DNA of 64,000 nucleotides from NCBI GenBank assembly GCA_021292105.1, contig CM037868.1, positions 29,586,403 through 29,650,402 on the forward strand. Direction: 5' to 3'. Of the stretch, positions 61,301-64,000 are shown one piece after another; within the stretch, counting starts at the first letter, position 1; each line of letters begins with the position of its first letter. The DNA comes from Anadara kagoshimensis (lineage: Eukaryota > Mollusca > Bivalvia > Arcoida > Arcidae). The notes beneath the pieces are model-generated. The model saw only the letters and a program-made list of their open reading frames with translations, did not search any database and was not told the DNA's origin. The position numbers were made by a program, and so were the translations under genes.

Positions 61301-62022
61301 TCGTTATTTGTCATTTAAAAACTCAAAAAGAAAACCAAAAAAAAAAAAAAACCCACCCATCTGTGAGAAATTATTTCTTACAGTTTTATAGATTTCTGAA
61401 TACATACATATTATATACACAGTGTGCATGTACAACCCTCAGTATCAGGTCGAGTCCTTTTTTCGTAGCCGTATCACTACGAATCGCGCTTGCAACGTCC
61501 AATTAGGTTATTTAAAATAATATTAAAAAAACAATACTGTATGTAAATAAAATTACATTTTACCACAGAAAACCACTGAACTATGTTATGACATTTGTTC
61601 TGTGACTCCCTAATGACGTCACAATGAGAAAGTGCACGTGCACTTTACCGCCAATGTTGCATCACCACTTGTATTTCGTCAAATTAGATAGAAAAACTAG
61701 TCTAATGTTAGATAAATTATATATTAACTTTTTACCAATTTATTTTTACCTGGTTCACCTGTATATTTACCTGAGTGTTATTGCATTCAGTGACGTAACC
61801 ACCAACACACTGAAATCTCTCAAATAAATGGTCAATTATTTCATTCAAACCAAGTTTGTTTATTCCGTGTGGATTAAGACTTAGAGTGGCTTGTACTTCT
61901 CGATACGGGTGAATTAGTTCTTCCCGCACAAAGTCACAAGGTCGTAGTTCTCCATTTATAAGTTCTTTACTTCGTGTGATGAAAACAAAAACCAATACAA
62001 TATATACCCGAAACATCACCAT
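44492..62022 (-). CDS. SLC39A4/12-like: LIV-1 type ZIP zinc transporter (ZIP4/ZIP12-like), 14 exons, complete
   Basis: Model of 724 aa from ATG 62022 to TAG 44492-44494 (exons listed separately, all GT-AG, phases consistent). Family role: SLC39 proteins carry zinc or related divalent metals into the cytosol. Seen: signal peptide (1 to about 18); ectodomain to about 405 with His-rich 174-197, a second His-rich stretch, RRKR at 311-314, and a Cys346-Cys385 segment with SPTL where ZIP4-type proteins have SPAL; TM1/TM2 (about 408-455) ending HLLPE (458-462); TM3 (about 484-505); a His-rich cytosolic loop; TM4 with HNFADG (582-587); TM5 with CHELPHELG (610-618), the LIV-1 signature; and TM6-8 ending FEEKIVIS. 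Length fits ZIP4/ZIP12 (about 650-690 aa). Introns hold minisatellites and SINEs. Assignment to ZIP4 rather than ZIP12 is not possible by eye. Confidence 0.95.
45693..45880 (-). CDS. ZIP exon 13 (residues 618-680, TM6-TM7)
   Basis: [20 protein letters not shown], then [13 protein letters not shown] and [19 protein letters not shown], the standard continuation of the LIV-1 fold. Donor GTGAGT, phase 0. Confidence 0.95.
45917..46050. repeat. 15-bp minisatellite in a ZIP intron
   Basis: AGATAAGACAACACG alternates with AGATAAGACAACGGA, about nine units at a 15-bp period. Confidence 0.97.
46121..46192. repeat. (GA)n(GT)n compound microsatellite
   Basis: GA run to about 46176 continuing into a GT run. 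A second GA run lies at 46355-46391. Confidence 0.97.
46471..46623 (-). CDS. ZIP exon 12 (residues 567-618, TM4-TM5 metal site)
   Basis: [20 protein letters not shown] supplies the TM4 metal ligands (His582, Asn583, Asp586). [10 protein letters not shown] supplies the TM5 ligands (His611, Glu612, His615, Glu616). All residues of the binuclear metal site seem intact. Confidence 0.97.
46915..47142. repeat. degenerate tandem repeat of about 32 bp
   Basis: AAGTCTAACCACGCCTCCAT with variants, then CAGATATT-like spacers, about seven or eight diverged units. It ends 20 bp below the ZIP exon 11 donor. Confidence 0.85.
47162..47249 (-). CDS. ZIP exon 11 (residues 538-567, loop)
   Basis: [20 protein letters not shown] and TNKTSEEKQ, a hydrophilic charged loop. 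Acceptor CTGCAG, donor GTAAGT, ends in phase 1. Confidence 0.88.
47919..47987 (-). CDS. ZIP exon 10 (residues 515-537, His-rich loop)
   Basis: [20 protein letters not shown] forms part of the cytosolic TM3-TM4 loop, whose His cluster is typical of LIV-1 transporters. 69 nt, phase 0 on both sides, so it could be skipped without a frameshift. Confidence 0.9.
48876..48931 (-). CDS. ZIP exon 9 (residues 496-514, TM3)
   Basis: [19 protein letters not shown] completes TM3 with a basic cytosolic end. Short 56-nt exon, acceptor TTTTTCAG, donor GTAAAT. Confidence 0.9.
48990..49250 (+). repeat. dispersed repeat with GGGGGTATATAGTG start
   Basis: CCCCCCGCTTAAAACGTGGG forms a loose inverted start, followed by GGGGGTATATAGTGATAGGG, TCCATCCGTGTGTTCGTCCT and ATGGATTTTCATGAAACTTT. 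The layout is of a type common in mollusc genomes. Class not assigned. Confidence 0.55.
50495..50800. repeat. minisatellite of about 21 bp
   Basis: About 15 units of AAACTGGTGTAAAATGATAA. Its reverse strand reads as a 109-codon Phe/Tyr/His-rich frame, which is an artefact of the repeat. Confidence 0.97.
51077..51176 (-). CDS. ZIP exon 8 (residues 463-496)
   Basis: [18 protein letters not shown] continues the HLLPE-AFGLH family motif into a His-bearing extracellular loop. [13 protein letters not shown] then starts TM3. Donor GTAAAT, ends in phase 1. Confidence 0.93.
51583..51752 (-). CDS. ZIP exon 7 (residues 406-462, TM1-TM2)
   Basis: [20 protein letters not shown] forms TM1. [20 protein letters not shown] and LLHLLPE form TM2 and its conserved end. 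Acceptor TTTTACAG, donor GTAACT. The acceptor and exon start are duplicated 69 bp upstream. Confidence 0.95.
51706..51836. repeat. 69-bp duplication covering the start of ZIP exon 7
   Basis: The segment with GACAAATAATAAACACGGCC through ACCATACCCTGTAAAATAAA is repeated 69 bp away as GACAAATAACAAATATGGCC through GCCATACCCTGTAAAATAAA. Each copy contains the splice acceptor plus the first codons of TM1. Confidence 0.95.
51922..52180. repeat. 32-bp minisatellite derived from the SINE A tail
   Basis: Eight units of GTGTTTTACGTCCAATAAAG plus AGTGGCGGCCCG. The first unit reads ATGGTGTTTTACGTCCCAGT AAAGAG, matching the tail of SINE family A (TGGTGTTTAACGTCCCAGTC). Confidence 0.95.
52275..52370 (-). 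mobile_element. SINE family B fragment
   Basis: TGTCGGAGGAAACCGGAGTG and neighbouring words match the family B body. No head or tail. Confidence 0.45.
53487..53676 (-). CDS. ZIP exon 6 (residues 343-405, membrane-proximal ectodomain)
   Basis: [13 protein letters not shown]...[19 protein letters not shown] matches the membrane-proximal Cys-bounded region of ZIP4/ZIP12, where SPAL is expected and SPTL is seen. Ends GCTGAAA|GTAAGA, phase 1. Confidence 0.92.
53722..54005 (-). mobile_element. SINE family A, near full length
   Basis: The tail end GAGTTGAGTAATGGTGTTTA, ACGTCCCAGTCAAGAATATT is the best-preserved tail in the window. The body has AGGGTGCAGAAATTTTGCCT. The head end is GTCAGACCCAGCCAGTCGGG and ATTTGAACCGG. 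It lies in the intron between ZIP exons 5 and 6. Confidence 0.85.
54325..54512 (-). CDS. ZIP exon 5 (residues 280-342, contains RRKR)
   Basis: Second His-rich stretch ([36 protein letters not shown]). RRKR followed by Asp at 311-315 is a furin-type cleavage consensus in the extracellular part. Acceptor TTTCAG, donor GTAATT, ends in phase 0. Confidence 0.88.
55085..55275. mobile_element. MITE-like element with CAGTACAGACCTGTC ends
   Basis: The left end CAGTACAGACCTGTCCAAAG and TTTAACAC are answered at the right by ATAAACTTTTGACAGAAATG and TACTG, whose reverse complement begins CAGTACATTTCTGTCAAAAG. Between them is a more GC-rich core (GTCGGCCCCTCGTGATC, TTTCGGCCACTCGGCAG). The left end equals the minisatellite unit at 1-2270. 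Target duplication not clear. Confidence 0.6.
55285..55389 (-). CDS. ZIP exon 4 (residues 245-280)
   Basis: [20 protein letters not shown] then [13 protein letters not shown]. Acceptor TTTAG, donor GTATGT, phase 1 in and out. A MITE-like element ends about 10 bp beyond the donor. Confidence 0.85.
55500..55566. repeat. (AAGT)n/(AAAT)n tract
   Basis: AAGT repeats grade into AAAT repeats. Possibly a retroelement tail. Confidence 0.85.
55748..56205. repeat. 25-bp minisatellite, about 18 copies
   Basis: Unit GCGCCCAGATCCATCAGCAT GGCAA, period 25 bp, with C/T and A/G variants at fixed positions. The open frames on both strands here are products of the repeat. Confidence 0.97.
56229..56657 (+). 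other. 142-codon open frame antisense in a ZIP intron, unrecognised
   Basis: The frame [20 protein letters not shown]... ...RKVF has mixed composition ([27 protein letters not shown]) and is less AT-rich than its surroundings. No motif, paralogue in the window or splice context was recognised. It could be a fragment of a mobile-element protein or chance. Confidence 0.2.
56792..56903 (-). CDS. ZIP exon 3 (residues 208-245)
   Basis: [16 protein letters not shown] and [14 protein letters not shown]. Acceptor TTAAAG, donor GTAAAT, ends in phase 1. Contributes Cys208 to the ectodomain. Confidence 0.85.
57130..57352 (-). mobile_element. SINE family B, near full length
   Basis: The minus strand starts GGAACCTTCGTAGCCGAGTG GTTTCAAGCG (tRNA Leu/Ser-like), then TACCTCTCACCGTCTGGGTT, body AGGTGTGAGGTTTTCTTCAG and tail words. 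It shows the single-copy state of the segment that is amplified 12-fold at 19469. Confidence 0.7.
57465..57535 (+). pseudogene. tRNA-like (Ser/Leu-type) fragment
   Basis: GATGGCTGAGTGGTTAAGGC is a Ser/Leu-type A-box region, followed by TGGTTCAAACCCGTTCGAAC. The long variable arm and acceptor stem cannot be closed. Confidence 0.5.
57837..58028. mobile_element. MITE-like element, third copy of the TTGACC family
   Basis: The left end TTGACCTGTCCACTTGACTT is inverted at the right as AAGGTCAAGCGACAGGTCGA. The interior is unrelated AT-rich sequence. Confidence 0.6.
58668..59036 (-). CDS. ZIP exon 2 (residues 85-207, His-rich ectodomain)
   Basis: Begins [12 protein letters not shown] and includes NCSRTIILD (potential N-glycan). 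It ends in a His/Asp-rich tract [10 protein letters not shown]...[11 protein letters not shown] that suits extracellular metal binding. Acceptor ATTTCAG, donor GTAAGA, 123 codons. Copies of this acceptor are tandemly repeated upstream. Confidence 0.92.
59037..59180. repeat. minisatellite of about 21 bp built from the ZIP exon 2 acceptor
   Basis: On the minus strand the unit reads TTATAATTTCAGTGTTTTGTG, the same as the true acceptor TTATTATTTCAG|TGTTTAG. About six copies, most with an AG dinucleotide at the acceptor position. Confidence 0.9.
59220..60490. repeat. CCAA-rich satellite with a unit of about 73 bp
   Basis: ACCA/CCAA low-complexity sequence. From about 59640 to 60300 a unit of 70-73 bp recurs about nine times, marked by CAATCAGTCAACCAGCCAAC and ACGACAAATTACCAACCAAC. 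The last part changes to ACCCACCACCCACC. Confidence 0.95.
61402..61668. mobile_element. foldback element copy 2, right arm missing
   Basis: Matches 23531-23886 from TACATACATATTATATACAC through CGAATCGCGCTTGC. It then jumps directly to CCAATTAGGTTATTTAAAAT and continues to AAGTGCACGTGCACTTTACC. The missing part is the right arm of the palindrome. Confidence 0.85.
61771..62022 (-). CDS. ZIP exon 1 (residues 1-84)
   Basis: Starts [20 protein letters not shown], a hydrophobic signal peptide, in good start context (GAAATGG). The rest is the amphipathic beginning of the ectodomain with Cys29, Cys72 and Cys80. Donor GTAAAT after CNNTQ, phase 0. Confidence 0.9.
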
Positions 62023-62048
62023 TTCAAAATTGTTTGAAACTGTAACTC

Positions 62049-62184
62049 CAAAATGTGAAACAATAGTGCCGTGTGCTAAAACTTAAAGATCCAAATGTGA
62101 AATATGTTAGTGCCGTGTGCCAAGGACTAGGTGTAGCGTCGTTCTGATAAAGAATGCTTTGTATTGGATAAGTTACGTCACGTG
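62049..62184 (-). promoter_or_regulatory. candidate ZIP promoter: duplicated GTGCCGTGTGC words and CRE/E-box
   Basis: TTACGTCACGTGATC (62173-62187) combines a CRE half (TGACGTAA on the minus strand) with a perfect CACGTG E-box about 150 bp upstream of the ATG. Closer in, AGTGCCGTGTGC occurs twice within two similar segments of about 40 bp. No metal-response element core (TGCRCNC) was seen. Function is inferred from position only. Confidence 0.3.
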
Positions 62185-62949
62185 ATCTTAAATCCTTTAA
62201 GTTCATAAACCGGATCATTTACCTAAGTAAACTACCGGTACATATATAATGCAATGTATTTTAATTATATGTTCCGAGTTTTGTAAAGAAATTTAGAAAT
62301 TTTAAAGTTTGTCACCACATTACAGAGTAACATACTACTGGTGTTTTTCACATTTTCTATTTTATTAGACAGAAATAATATTCTTCGACTTTTTGTGCCA
62401 TAGTCACAAACTTGAAATAATTTTAATAATCGAATAATAATATTATTAATCAATGTCGCTTGTTGAAGCGATTGATGTATCAAAACAAAATATGAATTGT
62501 TTTTCGGATTGTGGTTTGAACTTTAAAATAGCTTTTTTGATCCCGGATGTCTCGCGTATTTACATGTTTCTTCTGAGAAGAAAAGGTGAATTCATGACTG
62601 TAACAACGATTCTATATTAATCCAATTAGAATGCAAAGCACGATGCAGTTTTATGAGAAAATTAAAAATTTATATCTGACTCGAATGTTTAAATGTAACA
62701 ACATGCACATAGTTTGAATTCTAAAAAGGATTTAAACGGTTTTTTTGTAATTTACAATAAGAAAGAACGATTTCCGTTGTCATGACAATCAAAATGACTT
62801 GAAAAGAATTTTAAAGTCGATCGACTTATATTTATACATTGTATTTTAATGTGTTTTAGATTAAATCACCTATATTTCTGTAAGGTCACACGATATACGC
62901 CTTACGTTTTCTGTATCACTACAACTTTTTGAATCCCTAATGTGATACG

Positions 62950-63190
62950 CTCCGTCAAGAATATTTCACTTATATTGAGACATCGCCAGCTATAGGCGAA
63001 GGTGAAGAAATGTATGTGCGTTGCGCTAATGACATTTTAAAGCTGGATTCTTTATCGTGCCACGGGACGTCGATTATTTTAAGTTCCCATCCGAAAGAAC
63101 CGTGACTTTCATCTCGTAATGCCGACTGCATGCTTGGCGAAAGAACAGTCACTACCAACTTTCAAATCTCAGACCAGGCTCGGCCGGGTC
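62950..63190 (-). mobile_element. SINE family A, tail-truncated
   Basis: TCAAGAATATTTCACTTATA, TTGAGACATCGCCAGCTATA and GGCGAAGGTGAAGAAATG at the low end, and CTCAGACCAGGCTCGGCCGG near the head end. Confidence 0.75.
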
Positions 63191-63204
63191 TCTATGTTTG
63201 ATTA

Positions 63205-63495
63205 CACGGTGCAGGCCTGTCGAAAGTTTAACACAAGATTAAGTATTACAGTTAAATCAGCAGATCATCTCGGTCCATCGTTACTTCGGCAGATTTTGTG
63301 GCAGATTCTACCTTCACTGTTGCTGCCCCTCAGTTACTAGCTAAAGTACAGACCTGTCGAAAGTTTAACACAAGATTAAGTATTACAGTATCTCGATCCA
63401 TCGTTACTTCGGCAGGTTTTGTGGCAGATTCTACCTTCACTGTTGCTGCCCCTCCGTTACTACCTAAAGTACAGACCTGACGCCAGTTTAACATT
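63205..63495. repeat. tandem units of about 120-145 bp starting with the CAGACCTGTC end sequence
   Basis: GTGCAGGCCTGTCGAAAGTT, AGTACAGACCTGTCGAAAGT and AGTACAGACCTGACGCCAGT start three consecutive segments. The first two also share CACAAGATTAAGTATTACAG and TTTTGTGGCAGATTCTACCT. This is the same end sequence as the minisatellite at 1-2270, but with a longer unit. Confidence 0.85.
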
Positions 63496-64000
63496 AAGCG
63501 CAGACTCTAAAAATGTAATTCCGCTCTTAAATAAATGTTGGAGGTAAAAGTACACCGTGGTTACGGGTATAGAAATTCAGGTTACAATTCCAACATTATT
63601 TTTTAACCTTAAGATGATTTTTAACTTAGTCTGTTCTGTTTTATAAATAAAAATCATTTTAGGTTATTTGGCTTCTTCATGGACATTGATCACGCGTACG
63701 TCTGGGATTTATGGCGGATAATGCTATATTTATGCATGGGTAGTTAATGGATATTTTACTTTATTGAAATACTTCAATGAATATAAACAGAAAAATAATA
63801 AAAATCGGCATATCATTATTTATTATTAAAATTAAATTTTGCGCAAAAATCATGTGTTGTTGAGAGTTCATTTGCAACCATTTATAAATATATTTCAAGT
63901 TGAAAATTTTGCTTTAAGAAAATATGCATTTTTAGACTTTATGTTGGTTCTTTCGATGGGTAGATAATTTAAAAAAACGTCAAATAAACGTAGAGAATTC
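63496..64000. other. AT-rich stretch, nothing recognised
   Basis: No exon-like or repeat structure noted. Confidence 0.5.

Overview
The window is an AT-rich, intron-rich animal sequence, most likely from a mollusc and plausibly a bivalve. This is inferred from gene structure and repeat style; no species marker was identified. There are no operons, ribosome binding sites or other prokaryotic signals. Two multi-exon genes could be assembled exon by exon, both on the minus strand. Nearly everything else is repeat: tRNA-derived SINEs, DNA-transposon remnants, a non-LTR fragment, foldbacks, minisatellites and microsatellites. A run of exactly 1000 N (13919-14918) is a scaffold gap.

Layout. 1-2270 is a minisatellite of about 35 bp whose unit resembles the terminal inverted repeat of a small DNA element found at 55085-55275. 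2470-3240 is a dispersed repeat with tandem tRNA-like units, repeated at 28770-29600. 3801-5235 is a broken Tc1/mariner-like transposase. 5240-13200 is AT-rich with local duplications and CT/GA runs. 13200-13760 is the 5' part of a non-LTR retrotransposon. 15573-22894 is an FAD-linked sugar/lactone oxidase of the GULO/ALO type (five coding exons), with tRNA-Ala sequences and SINEs in its introns. 22900-32600 is SINEs, foldbacks and inverted repeats. 32619-39356 is a three-unit tandem array of a 2.2-2.3 kb element with Helitron-like 3' ends. 39360-44490 is repeats and unassigned sequence. 44492-62022 is a complete 14-exon LIV-1 type zinc transporter (ZIP4/ZIP12-like, 724 aa in my model), with many intronic minisatellites. 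62200-64000 holds a SINE and further terminal-repeat-derived tandem units.

Function. The transporter has a signal peptide, a long His-rich ectodomain with a Cys-bounded region and a basic cleavage-like site, a membrane domain with the LIV-1 signature [10 protein letters not shown], and a His-rich loop. It should bring zinc (or related divalent metal) into the cytosol. The oxidase carries an intact HSWSP flavin motif. It also has an N-terminus (MGCTTS) that fits N-myristoylation plus palmitoylation, and a degenerate extra copy of the first half of its flavin-binding domain. Nothing in the sequence ties the two genes functionally.

The most distinctive signals are the doubly-acylated, partly duplicated oxidase; the tandem Helitron-like array flanked by matching 9-bp words; minisatellites that grew out of SINE segments and transposon termini; and two places in the transporter where a splice acceptor has been duplicated or amplified in tandem.
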